A DNA stretch of 64,000 nt. Source: Chromatiales bacterium (GTDB lineage: Bacteria; Pseudomonadota; Gammaproteobacteria; Thiohalomonadales; Thiohalomonadaceae). Of this stretch, positions 1-7,203 are shown piece after piece (the stretch's first letter is position 1; each line of letters begins with the position of its first letter). The notes below the pieces were generated by a model that made no database searches, was not told where the DNA came from, and worked only from the letters and a program-made list of their open reading frames with translations. The DNA lies in assembly GCA_003251535.1 (NCBI GenBank), contig QKFD01000108.1, positions 62,001-126,000 on the forward strand. Reading direction: 5' to 3'. A program made the translations under genes and the position numbers.

Positions 1-35
1 TCCACCACCTTGTGGGACTGGAATATCGGGAACAT
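1..35 (-). CDS. Phage late gene, N-terminal fragment only
   Basis: An ATG at 35-33 overlaps the TGA of the endolysin gene (TGATG), so the leftward operon continues past the window edge. Only about 11 codons (MFPIFQSHKVV) are visible. This start resembles short conserved proteins next to lysis genes in Mu-like prophages, but that is a recollection rather than something the sequence proves. Confidence 0.5.
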   Translation of the reverse strand, partial: MFPIFQSHKVV

Positions 36-550
36 CAGGTCTTCGCTCCTGTGACGCGGGTTAGCGCTTGGTCAATCGAATGCAGGCCGGGGACATAGAC
101 CGTGCGCACCGCGCCGCCCGGACCCACCGGCGCCTTCACGGCAGTGAGCAGAGAGCGGCGCGGCTGCTGTCCGGCAACGGCGATGGAGACGTGAGTCCAG
201 CGGCCGAACTCGTGGATGATCTGGTCGGCAACTGCGGGGAGGTTGCGGTGGATCCAGCGACACACCTCCAGCGGCGCAACGCCCGGACAGAGGATGTCGG
301 CGGCCAGCCCCTCAAGGTGCTGGCTCTTCGCGGCCCCGCCCACCAGGGTATTGACCTCCGGAGAGCGGTACCCGGACAACACCACCGTCGGGCCAAACGC
401 CTCCCGCACCGGCTCCAGCACGGAGTGACAAAGTCGCTGGAGGTTGGCCATCACCGGAGACGCCTCCGGCACGACGATGTCGATGCCGTGCCGAGTAGCG
501 GTCTCCGAGTGCGTCAACTCGGCGAGGGTAAAGTGGGGCGAGATGCGCAT
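35..550 (-). CDS. M15-family D-Ala-D-Ala carboxypeptidase-type endolysin
   Basis: A 171-residue peptidoglycan peptidase, probably the phage endolysin that cuts peptide cross-links at lysis. The M15 zinc signature is visible: SGYRSP near residue 60, H78 and D85 in the H-x6-D arrangement, and H120 in the WTHVS motif. The ATG at 550 was chosen because GGAGG lies seven bases upstream and the product then starts with the family's usual F-x-L-x-E-L segment; a longer upstream extension is not protein-like. There is no signal peptide, so export would need a holin, which is not seen here. The start lies inside the upstream gene, and the stop overlaps the next ATG. Confidence 0.9.
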   Translation of the reverse strand: MRISPHFTLAELTHSETATRHGIDIVVPEASPVMANLQRLCHSVLEPVREAFGPTVVLSGYRSPEVNTLVGGAAKSQHLEGLAADILCPGVAPLEVCRWIHRNLPAVADQIIHEFGRWTHVSIAVAGQQPRRSLLTAVKAPVGPGGAVRTVYVPGLHSIDQALTRVTGAKT

Positions 551-729
551 GCAGCCCTCCGGGTAAAGTGGTCGGCGACATAAAACCGGACCCACTCCCG
601 GCACCAGGCCGGCACCTCGGCCAAGGCGGTAGTGCGAGCGTCCCGTGTCGGCAGTTCGATGATGCGGGCGGCGTAGTGACGCGGCCACGGATCACCGGGG
701 TACCATTCACGGTACGTTGATGGGTCCAT
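514..729 (-). CDS. Small conserved phage protein of unknown function
   Basis: A 71-residue protein starting MDPSTYREW with a central helix rich in Ala/Arg (AARIIELPTRDARTTALAEV). It resembles the small proteins (DUF7696-like) that often precede lysis genes in Mu-like prophages; this is family memory, not a domain I can prove. It follows mor on the leftward transcript and overlaps the endolysin start by 37 bases. No Shine-Dalgarno sequence precedes the ATG. That matters because the putative Mor-responsive dyad at 762-784 is centred about 46 bases upstream, which would leave almost no leader. Confidence 0.6.
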   Translation of the reverse strand: MDPSTYREWYPGDPWPRHYAARIIELPTRDARTTALAEVPAWCREWVRFYVADHFTRRAACASRPTLPSPS

Positions 730-761
730 ACCGGGCCAGATTGCCGGTGGACGGGGGATTC

Positions 762-784
762 GAGGAGGGGGAAACACTTCCCCC
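762..784 (-). promoter_or_regulatory. Candidate Mor-responsive promoter element, left copy
   Basis: Read on the minus strand this is GGGGGAA-GTG-TTTCCCCC followed by TCCTC. An element with the same sequence apart from the three central bases lies in the same orientation before the head operon (12920-12942). The dyad centre is about 46 bases before the ATG at 729. Mor of phage Mu binds a dyad near -42 at its promoter. The role is inferred; a transcript-end hairpin after mor is the alternative. Confidence 0.5.
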
Positions 785-837
785 AGGCGGGGGGTGGGGG
801 GACATCAGTCTCTCGGGGAGAGGGTACGGGCGTCAAG

Positions 838-1248
838 TCAGGCGAACAAATCGCCCGTTGGGTCCGGCGAGCGGTCGCGGGCGGCCTGGCGGATCTGCTT
901 AACCCGACGCCAGGTGATCCCCAGTTCGTGTGCCACGGCCCGTGCGCTCTTTGCACCGCTACCGACCGCCTCCAAGAGATAGTGGTTGCGGAGCTGGGCC
1001 AGCAGCTTATCGGATTTCGGTAAATCGACCGTGTCGCCCGCGAGCGGCGATGCACACAGCGCCGCCAGTGCCGACGGCGCGATCACATCGCGTAGCGCGG
1101 TCTGGTCTGGGTGGGTGGGGATGTAGAGAGGCAGCCCGCCGCGGGCCTCCAGGAGGCGCAGCGTCTCCGCCACCCCCAGGAGGCCCACCAGCTGCCGCAG
1201 CAGCGGCGGCAGCAGGGAGGGATCGATGATGTCGAGGTCACTCGACAC
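838..1248 (-). CDS. mor: Mor/C-family middle transcription activator
   Basis: A 136-residue activator of middle/late phage transcription. It has the Mor layout: an N-terminal dimerisation region (LRQLVGLLGVAETLRLLEARGG), a strand leading to LYIP, a helix around residues 55-70, and a C-terminal helix-turn-helix (AHELGITWRRVKQIRQ). Mor proteins recruit host RNA polymerase through its subunits at promoters lacking a good -35. The GTG at 1248 is preferred over TTG at 1251 because GGAGG lies six bases before it. The start overlaps the gemA stop. Downstream are the dyad at 762-784 and the lysis genes it may activate. Confidence 0.85.
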   Translation of the reverse strand: MSSDLDIIDPSLLPPLLRQLVGLLGVAETLRLLEARGGLPLYIPTHPDQTALRDVIAPSALAALCASPLAGDTVDLPKSDKLLAQLRNHYLLEAVGSGAKSARAVAHELGITWRRVKQIRQAARDRSPDPTGDLFA

Positions 1249-1705
1249 CAACGCCCTCCCGGAGGGACCAGCTCTTCAGCCCCTCGATGCAGGCGTTGAG
1301 CCCGGCGGACTTCGCCCACTCCAGTTGGGCGGTCTTGGTATGGTGCGCGCACCACTTCACCATCGCCGCCTCGCTCCTATCCCGCACCACCCCCGCGTCG
1401 GCGAGAGCGCACCAGAGGGCGGTGATCTTCTCGATGCGCGGCCGGCGCCAGTCCTGCGAGCGCGGCCGGCTTTTCCCGGTGGGTTTGAACCCCTTGGCCT
1501 TCATCTCCTCCAGCGCCGCCTCAAGGCCGCCGATGGGCATGGTGGTGGCGGAGTACCGGCCCTTGACCTGCTTGGCGCCGTGTCGAGCCAGGAACAGGCG
1601 GTAGGCCTCCTCATCCATACCGATGTCGGCACGGCCGACTTGGAGCAGGGTGTAGAGGTGCTTGCGCGGGTCGGCTTTGTTTGAGGCGGTGCTGTTGTTT
1701 TTCAT
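1238..1705 (-). CDS. gemA: GemA-like regulatory protein (gp16/DUF1018 family)
   Basis: A 155-residue protein of the Mu gp16/GemA family. Typical features are the N-terminal YTLLQVGRADIGMDEEAYRLFL, a middle GLEAALEEMKAKGFKP, and the C-terminal KITALWCALADAGVVRDRSE block. Mu GemA alters host gene expression and DNA supercoiling; the exact role here is unknown. It sits between the alpha-CTD-like gene, with which it shares an ATGA overlap at 1702-1705, and mor, which begins inside its 3' end. The position just before mor is the normal Mu gene order. Confidence 0.88.
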   Translation of the reverse strand: MKNNSTASNKADPRKHLYTLLQVGRADIGMDEEAYRLFLARHGAKQVKGRYSATTMPIGGLEAALEEMKAKGFKPTGKSRPRSQDWRRPRIEKITALWCALADAGVVRDRSEAAMVKWCAHHTKTAQLEWAKSAGLNACIEGLKSWSLREGVGVE

Positions 1706-2064
1706 ATCACGCTGTACCCGTGGCTCTCAAGAAGTTTCTTGGCCCGCTCAAGCTCTACCGTAGCCCGCCGCAGTTTTGGATCAAACGGTTTAGCGCCAAG
1801 CCATGCTCGAACTTCATTCACTTCCCTGAACGTCATGCGCTTGCCGCTATTTCTCCATTCCCAATTTTCGCATGGTCGCCACCCAGGCAGCGCCACGGAC
1901 ATTCGATATACATCAAGGTCATCTCTGCAAAGAACTTGACAATCCTCCTTGCTAGAGAAACCGCAACGCCGAAGCGCGTGTATCGTCCGGGTCGTTAGGC
2001 CTCTGTGCCACGGAATTAGTTGCCGAATAGTCTCCGCCTCGATTCGCTTCTGCCCCGGATTCAT
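1702..2064 (-). CDS. Early phage protein with helix-hairpin-helix / alpha-CTD-like region
   Basis: A 120-residue protein with no sure family. Residues about 20-60 (LTTRTIHALRRCGFSSKEDCQVLCRD then a DVYRMSVALPGW segment) follow the pattern of the RNA polymerase alpha C-terminal domain: a helix, a Cys/Gly turn, a second helix and a helix-hairpin-helix-like end. The rest is a basic, Lys/Arg-rich C-terminus. The gene looks AT-richer than its neighbours and is locked between gam and gemA by four-base overlaps, suggesting a later insertion. A role in host polymerase or DNA binding is inference only. Confidence 0.6.
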   Translation of the reverse strand: MNPGQKRIEAETIRQLIPWHRGLTTRTIHALRRCGFSSKEDCQVLCRDDLDVYRMSVALPGWRPCENWEWRNSGKRMTFREVNEVRAWLGAKPFDPKLRRATVELERAKKLLESHGYSVI

Positions 2065-2597
2065 GCCACCGCCTTCGCGGGCTCGGCCCGCTCGATCTCG
2101 GAACTGAAGGGCTTGGCGACGAACTCCTCCTTCTGCGAGATGGTGATCCCGGCCACCCCCTTCACCGCCTCCGGTTCGGAGAGGATCGCCTCCTTGTTCA
2201 CCTCCTCCTTGGTGCGGACGAACCGTTTAAGTCCGAGCCGCTTCAGGGTCTCGATCACCACCGCCGGCTGCCGCACCGTGACGCTGGGCGGCGTGGTGCG
2301 CCAGGCCACATCGCCCGTGGCCAGCTTGGCCGTCTTGCCGCCCTTGGCGAGCAGCTCGCCACGGTGCGCTTCGGCCCAGGCGTGCAGGGCGGTGAACTTC
2401 GTTTCGATGGCGCTGTTGACAGGCTTCGCCAGCTCTTCATAGCGCCCTTTGATCACGCTCAATTCGTCATTCATCGCCGCTTCGATGCGGCTCACCTCCC
2501 GTTGCAGATCGCCGATTTCCTGCAAAATAATCTCGGCCTCGTCCTGGGTAGCCGGCACCGCGAGGGTGTCGGTCTTGATCCGATTACGCTTCGCCAT
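2061..2597 (-). CDS. gam: Host-nuclease inhibitor Gam
   Basis: A 178-residue Gam-family protein. Mu Gam binds double-stranded DNA ends as a Ku-like dimer and protects them from host exonucleases. The N-terminal long coiled helix (EAEIILQEIGDLQREVSRIEAAMN) and the central strand block ending in DVAWRTTPPSVTVR are typical, as is the VIETLKRLGLKRFVR segment. The C-terminal tail is EPAKAVA. An AGGAG lies eight bases before the ATG. The start overlaps the previous gene by 14 bases and the stop overlaps the next ATG. Confidence 0.9.
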   Translation of the reverse strand: MAKRNRIKTDTLAVPATQDEAEIILQEIGDLQREVSRIEAAMNDELSVIKGRYEELAKPVNSAIETKFTALHAWAEAHRGELLAKGGKTAKLATGDVAWRTTPPSVTVRQPAVVIETLKRLGLKRFVRTKEEVNKEAILSEPEAVKGVAGITISQKEEFVAKPFSSEIERAEPAKAVA

Positions 2598-2982
2598 CGT
2601 TCTGCTCCTGTCGATTTAATTCCAGTTCGTACTGTTTCACCAGCTCCCCCGGTCGCATCCGCCGCAGCGCCGCTTCCTGGCGCAACGACGACAGCGCCCG
2701 GACGTGGAACCAGTCCACCGTAGGCTGCAGCTCCTTGGCGTTGCGGGCGATGTAGTACCCGCCGCCGGCGCTGCTCTTGTGCGCCACCGGCATCCCTTCA
2801 CGCCGCAGCTCCTCCACCAGCGAACGGACGATCCGCGACTGGTCGTAGCGCCGCCACGGGATCACCACCTCACCGGTGATGGCCTGGAACAGCGCGATCA
2901 TGGTGATCGGGTGGTCCGCGGTGTGCTCCTCCAGGATCTCCCGGATGCGCCGCCGCAACTCGGCGCGGTCGTCCGTCTGCAC
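2584..2982 (-). CDS. Early phage protein with predicted winged-helix fold
   Basis: A 132-residue protein. The N-terminal two thirds look like a winged helix: helices at IREILEEHT and ITMIALFQAITGEVV, a recognition-like helix at SRIVRSLVEELRREG, then a hairpin ending in GGGYYIARN. The C-terminal helix is Arg/Glu-rich. It could regulate or load a replication factor, but no name can be given. The start is GTG at 2982, with a purine-rich GAGGGGGAAG before it. It overlaps gam by 14 bases, so the two are probably translated together. Confidence 0.65.
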   Translation of the reverse strand: MQTDDRAELRRRIREILEEHTADHPITMIALFQAITGEVVIPWRRYDQSRIVRSLVEELRREGMPVAHKSSAGGGYYIARNAKELQPTVDWFHVRALSSLRQEAALRRMRPGELVKQYELELNRQEQNDGEA

Positions 2983-2984
2983 GG

Positions 2985-3518
2985 TTACTTCCCCCTCGCT
3001 GCTGAGAACAATGCTTTCGGCGGCGGAGTCCGCTTGGGCGGCTCCGCCTTTGGCGCCGGCGCCGGCTCAACCGGCATCGGCGTGAGGTCACGATAGGGCT
3101 GGCGATGGCGCTCGATCTGGGCCTGCTCCTGTCCGGCCGCCGCCCGCCGCGCCATCGTTGTCACCACCTCCAGCAGGTAGCCGTGGCTCTTCACCGGACG
3201 CTGGAGGGTGGGCGAGGCGGCCATCGTCTCCATCGCCTCCCGCCAGTACTCCAGCGGCGCCGGCCAGGTCTGCCGATCCCGGGTGACAGACCGCGGCTCC
3301 ATCAGCCCCTGGATCTCCACTAATAGCCGCGCCAGTTTCCGCTCCTGGAGCCGTTTGCCGGGCGGGGCCCACAACGCCAGATAGTCGAGCAGCGCATCGG
3401 CGATGCGCGGATCGATCCGCAGCGCCGCCCCCAGCGCCTGGCGGGAGCGGGTCTCCGCCAGATACTCCGCCAGCGGCCGGCTGTCGCCGCAGGCCGGACA
3501 GATCCCGATCACGCCCAT
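2985..3518 (-). CDS. Conserved early phage protein with N-terminal Cys pair
   Basis: A 177-residue protein starting with a CPACG knuckle at residues 8-12 but with no second Cys pair, so a complete zinc finger within one chain is not apparent. A helical middle (RIADALLDYLALWAPPGKRLQERKLARLLVEI) is followed by a Pro/Lys-rich basic tail. Such proteins lie between the MuB-like and Gam genes in many Mu-like prophages; their function is not known to me. GAGGAGGGG just before the ATG is a strong ribosome site. It overlaps the preceding gene by ten bases. Confidence 0.65.
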   Translation of the reverse strand: MGVIGICPACGDSRPLAEYLAETRSRQALGAALRIDPRIADALLDYLALWAPPGKRLQERKLARLLVEIQGLMEPRSVTRDRQTWPAPLEYWREAMETMAASPTLQRPVKSHGYLLEVVTTMARRAAAGQEQAQIERHRQPYRDLTPMPVEPAPAPKAEPPKRTPPPKALFSAARGK

Positions 3519-3877
3519 GACCCCTCCTCGCCGGCGAGCGCCGCCCGTACCGCCTCCAGATCAGCCAGCAGGGCCTCCGCCTCGCCGCGGAAAGCGGCGC
3601 GCATGGCGAGGCCATCGAGGATGGCCTGCGGTGCCTGCACGAATGTGTCGAATCGGATCTGCATCGACCACAGATCCAGCGCCTCATAGATCGACGCCCA
3701 GTGCTCGATGTAGGACTCCGGCAGCCGCACGCTGGTCACCACGGTGGGCTCGCGCACCTGCACCAGGTCCCATCCATCGCCGTGTGCCGGCGCTCGCCGG
3801 AGCGACCAGGTCGCCACCCCAACGCCAGCGAGAGCGAAGAGAGCTGTTGTGGTGTAGAGGATCGGTTCGATAGTCAT
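3509..3877 (-). CDS. Small membrane-anchored early phage protein
   Basis: A 122-residue protein with one N-terminal transmembrane segment (about residues 5-26, ILYTTTALFALAGVGVATW) and a cytoplasmic helical domain. GGAGG lies eight bases before the ATG at 3877; longer reading in this frame upstream is not used because it runs through the zinc-ribbon gene. The start overlaps that gene's stop (ATGA). No family recognised. A single-anchor protein in an early operon could act in exclusion or membrane attachment, but that is speculation. Confidence 0.6.
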   Translation of the reverse strand: MTIEPILYTTTALFALAGVGVATWSLRRAPAHGDGWDLVQVREPTVVTSVRLPESYIEHWASIYEALDLWSMQIRFDTFVQAPQAILDGLAMRAAFRGEAEALLADLEAVRAALAGEEGSWA

Positions 3878-4101
3878 GCCCGCCTCCTGCTTACGCGCTC
3901 CAGCGCGGTGAACGACACCTTCACCACCAGCGTGTCGTTGTCCGAGAGCACGAAGTGCTGAACCCGGCACTGGTCGCATGAGCGCAGGGTGTCCCACAGC
4001 TCGCCCGCGGGCGGTACCTGCTGGCCGATCACGGTACCGCACGCCGGGCAGCGGTAGGCCACGGTGCGGTACGTCGGCGCCTTCTTCTTTGTCATGCCCA
4101 T
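3874..4101 (-). CDS. Small zinc-ribbon protein
   Basis: A 75-residue protein with two Cys pairs, CPAC at about residues 18-21 and CDQC at about 42-45, the spacing of a zinc ribbon, followed by a beta-rich stretch (TLVVKVSFTAL) and an Arg-rich end. Likely a nucleic-acid or protein-binding accessory of the early operon. It lies directly downstream of the MuB-like gene (one-base gap) and its stop overlaps the next ATG. A second ATG two codons downstream is also possible. Confidence 0.7.
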   Translation of the reverse strand: MGMTKKKAPTYRTVAYRCPACGTVIGQQVPPAGELWDTLRSCDQCRVQHFVLSDNDTLVVKVSFTALERVSRRRA

Positions 4102-4102
4102 C

Positions 4103-5155
4103 TCAACCCCCAGTGGGGCGCTTCAGCCCCATCAGCTGCTGACCGGCAGAAAACACCAGCTCGGCCGAAAGAGAGTGCCCTTGCTGTAGCCCCAGCTCGA
4201 TGACGTTGCGGATGAGCTTGGTGAGCACGCGAGCGTGTCCCGAGCACATCTGCCAGCAGGCATCGAGCACCGGATCGGTCAGTTCGACATCCGGAGCGTT
4301 GTGGGCGAAGGCGGCGCGGGTGATGGCCGCTGCATCCTCCACGGTGATGGCCTTGATCTCGGGCGGCCAGAACCCGACCCGCGAGGAGATCTGCCCGTGC
4401 TTGCCATTGGCGTTGGCCACCATCGTGCGCAGCAGGGCGTTACCGGAGAGCACCAGTCCGATCTCGGCGAGGTCCGAGATCCGCCGGGCGTATTCCAGGC
4501 ACTGATCGGTCGTCTTGTCCGCCTCGTCGATCACCAGCAGCCGATCGGTCTGCCGCAGCGCCTCGACGATGGCTGCCAGCATCTCCGGCTTGGTCCCGGT
4601 GCTGTCGCGCCGGGACCGCTGCGGCGCCGCTCCGGTGCGCTGCACCAGCGTGCGCAGCAGGGCGGTCGCGTTCATGTCCGGCTGCCCTTCGATGATGATC
4701 GTGTGGGCGTGCTGGGCGGCGTACCGCTTGAGACCCGCCGTCTTGCCGGTCCCAACCACACCGGTGAGGATCCCGATGTCTCGGTATCGGCTCGCCCGGT
4801 CGCAGACGTAGCCGACCAACTTGCTGACGCTGGTCTCAACGAACGGGATCTCCAACGAGGTGGCGCGGGCCGCCTCGCGGGCGACCCATTGCAGCGCCGC
4901 CTGCAGGTGCTTGGTCGGCGGGCTCGGGTAGAGCCCGCGGAGGATGCTGTTGAGGGTCGCCGCAGAGACACCGATTGCGCGCGCCACCTTCGCCTGCGAG
5001 CGATGATTGGGGTAGCCGGGGGCGTGGGTCTGCCCGGCGTTGATCCAGTCGACCAGCCGCACCACCGCGGCCTGGTCCTCGTCACTGTAGTGAGCGGGCC
5101 ATTCGGTCGGTGCCTCGGCCAGACTCTGGATGTGCTGCGTCACAGCTGCGTTCAC
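4103..5155 (-). CDS. MuB-like transposition ATPase (AAA+)
   Basis: A 350-residue target-capture ATPase for replicative transposition. An N-terminal helix-turn-helix (SQAKVARAIGVSAATLNSIL) matches the DNA-binding domain of MuB. Walker A is GVVGTGKT at 132-139 and Walker B is LLVIDEAD at 206-213. A C-terminal helical domain follows. MuB forms ATP-dependent filaments on DNA and stimulates the transposase. Start is GTG with AAGGAG ten bases upstream. It follows the transposase gene by 47 bases in the same operon. Confidence 0.93.
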   Translation of the reverse strand: MNAAVTQHIQSLAEAPTEWPAHYSDEDQAAVVRLVDWINAGQTHAPGYPNHRSQAKVARAIGVSAATLNSILRGLYPSPPTKHLQAALQWVAREAARATSLEIPFVETSVSKLVGYVCDRASRYRDIGILTGVVGTGKTAGLKRYAAQHAHTIIIEGQPDMNATALLRTLVQRTGAAPQRSRRDSTGTKPEMLAAIVEALRQTDRLLVIDEADKTTDQCLEYARRISDLAEIGLVLSGNALLRTMVANANGKHGQISSRVGFWPPEIKAITVEDAAAITRAAFAHNAPDVELTDPVLDACWQMCSGHARVLTKLIRNVIELGLQQGHSLSAELVFSAGQQLMGLKRPTGG

Positions 5156-5202
5156 GTGCTACACTCCTTACGGTTTGTTGCTGGGAAACGGGACTGGAGC
5201 GG

Positions 5203-6927
5203 CTACTCCTGATCCCAATCGAAGGGGGTCAGCCTGACCGGGCTGGCCCCTTTGTCTTTGCGTCGCTCGGCATCGAGCACCGAGCCCACCAGGTCGATGG
5301 CCGGCCCCGCCGGCTGATGCTCCAGCGCCGGCGCCGCCGGCGGGCCCGATAGTTGCTCCAGCTGCACCAGCGCCTGGTCGTGGCTGAGGGCCGGCCGGTG
5401 CTGCGCCTCCACCTCCGCCACCTTCCGTGCCAGCCGCTTGAGCTGGCCCTCGCGCCGCTTCGCCCGCGCCTCCTCCAGGCGGGAGGCCGGCAGGTAGTCC
5501 TGCTTGCTCTTCAACTCCGCCACGCACAGCAGCCGGTCCTGCTCGTCGTAGACCCACACATGGGTGTCGTCGTGGATCGAGTACTCCACCGGCAGCAGGC
5601 GGCGCTCGTACATCGCCAGGTCGGCGTGGGAGTAGGTCCGGTTGTCGAGGATGAGGGTGCTACGGCGCACCACGCGCGCCTGGCGCTCGCGCACCAGCGC
5701 CGCCTCGGGCAGCTCCAGCGGAACACGCTCCAGGGTGGCCCACAGCTCGGCCGGGGTGCGGCCGTCCAGCGCGCTGTGGGGGGTGTTGTTGTAGCGGTCG
5801 ATCCAGCGCGTCAGGCTGTCGCGGTATTCGCCCAGGGTCGGCAGGCGCCGCTTACCCTGCTTAATCTGGTCGTGCAGCCGGCGGTTGATCTCCGAGGCCA
5901 TGTCGTCCCCGCAGTACCACTCACCGCCCATGAACAACTTGTCGTGCTGGTCGCGCAGCGTCCGGAACCACCGCTCGATGTTGCCTTTGCCCTTCGCGTT
6001 GCCGGGCAAGGCGAACATCGGCGTGATCCCAAATCTCGCATAGAATCCGTTCGCCTCGTCGCTCATCAGCTTCGCCTTGAATCCGGAACCTACGTCCACG
6101 TGCAGCAGCGCGCACACGTGGTCCCAGGTCAGCAGCGCGTGTCCAAGGGCTAGCTGAGTGGTGCGGCTCGACTCGGATTCGGTGATGTACCAGCCGACGA
6201 TGTATCGGGTGGCAAGGTCCATGACGGCCGTCAGCTCGGCACGCCAAATGCCGCCGCTGAACGGGTGCCGTAGATAAACGTCGACGGTGTGCCCGTCCAT
6301 CTGGTAGAGCTCGCCCACCAGCAGGCAGGAGGTGTCTCTGGACCGGTAGCGGCCGATGTTCTGGCGGTAATAGTGCGTGCCCACCCGCAGCGGGCTGTGC
6401 GAGCCATGCGTCTCCGGCATGGATTTGAGGTAGCTCCGCACCCGGTCGTCGGAGGCATCAACAAATCCCTCGTCGCGCAGCTGCGCGGCCACGGCGGCAT
6501 AGGACGGCTGCGATGGGATGTGGTACAGGCTCATCGCCCGCAGCTCCCACCCATAGGTCTTCCGAACGGATCCGCGATACCCCGGCGCCAGCGCCGGCAG
6601 CCCGCCGGAGCGGTGCGCCTTGATCCAACGCTGGACGGTCGCGCGGGATGGGCAGTCGCCCCCGCGGGCGAGCTGCTCGGCGGCGCTCTTGAGCTGGCCA
6701 TCCACCTGGCCCAGCGTCACCGCCCGCAGCACGTACTCCACCGCCGCCCGCTCGGACACGCCGGGGCGTACCCGGGCGAGGGCCGCGGCAACGATCTGAT
6801 ACCGCGCCAGCGCGACCGCCCGCTTGTCCGCCGGCAGCCGCTCCCAGGCGGACGGCGCCGGCGCCGCCGGGTCCGGTTTGCGCGGGCGCGGCAGGCCCGG
6901 CATGTGGTAGGGGATGAGGTTGCTCAT
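5203..6927 (-). CDS. MuA-like DDE transposase
   Basis: A 574-residue transposase that cuts the prophage ends and joins them to target DNA. It has an N-terminal helical/HTH region (GDCPSRATVQRWIKAHR, residues 90-107), a retroviral-integrase-type core with D211 (YQMDGHT), D278 (HVDVGSGF) and E318 (KGNIERWF), and a C-terminal beta-barrel and coiled tail that may contact the MuB-like protein. The ATG at 6927 overlaps the stop of the preceding gene (ATGA); reading further upstream would cover that gene. All three catalytic residues are present, so the enzyme appears intact. Confidence 0.95.
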   Translation of the reverse strand: MSNLIPYHMPGLPRPRKPDPAAPAPSAWERLPADKRAVALARYQIVAAALARVRPGVSERAAVEYVLRAVTLGQVDGQLKSAAEQLARGGDCPSRATVQRWIKAHRSGGLPALAPGYRGSVRKTYGWELRAMSLYHIPSQPSYAAVAAQLRDEGFVDASDDRVRSYLKSMPETHGSHSPLRVGTHYYRQNIGRYRSRDTSCLLVGELYQMDGHTVDVYLRHPFSGGIWRAELTAVMDLATRYIVGWYITESESSRTTQLALGHALLTWDHVCALLHVDVGSGFKAKLMSDEANGFYARFGITPMFALPGNAKGKGNIERWFRTLRDQHDKLFMGGEWYCGDDMASEINRRLHDQIKQGKRRLPTLGEYRDSLTRWIDRYNNTPHSALDGRTPAELWATLERVPLELPEAALVRERQARVVRRSTLILDNRTYSHADLAMYERRLLPVEYSIHDDTHVWVYDEQDRLLCVAELKSKQDYLPASRLEEARAKRREGQLKRLARKVAEVEAQHRPALSHDQALVQLEQLSGPPAAPALEHQPAGPAIDLVGSVLDAERRKDKGASPVRLTPFDWDQE

Positions 6928-7199
6928 TGGACCGGCCCCCTTAACGTCAGGGCGAAGTCCAGCGCGGACTCCCGCAGCATCGCCAGCTCCACATCGGCCA
7001 TCGCCGCATAGGCGGTGGCCGCATCCAGCTCGCCCCCATAGGCCGCGAGCGCCACAGCGATGGTGCTGTACTTGTGCAGCTCGGCCGAACACGTGATACA
7101 CCCGCAGCCCCGCTGGAGGTACCGCTCAATCTCCCCCTCGCTCTGCGCCAGCGCCGCCGCCAACTCTTCTGGGCTCCCCTCCACGAGATTCACAACCAT
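6924..7199 (-). CDS. Small early phage protein with CGCITC motif
   Basis: A 91-residue, Ala-rich helical protein with a CGCITC cluster at about residues 31-36, perhaps a metal site. Start ATG 7199 was chosen because it lies four bases after the upstream stop; an upstream alternative would overlap that gene by 41 bases. Its stop overlaps the transposase ATG, so translation is probably coupled. No family recognised. Confidence 0.6.
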   Translation of the reverse strand: MVVNLVEGSPEELAAALAQSEGEIERYLQRGCGCITCSAELHKYSTIAVALAAYGGELDAATAYAAMADVELAMLRESALDFALTLRGPVQ

Positions 7200-7203
7200 C
7201 ACC

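Noticed and set aside
2020-2442. Long plus-strand frames opposite the early phage genes
   Set aside because: They mirror gam and neighbouring genes on the other strand; the minus-strand products match known families and have ribosome sites.
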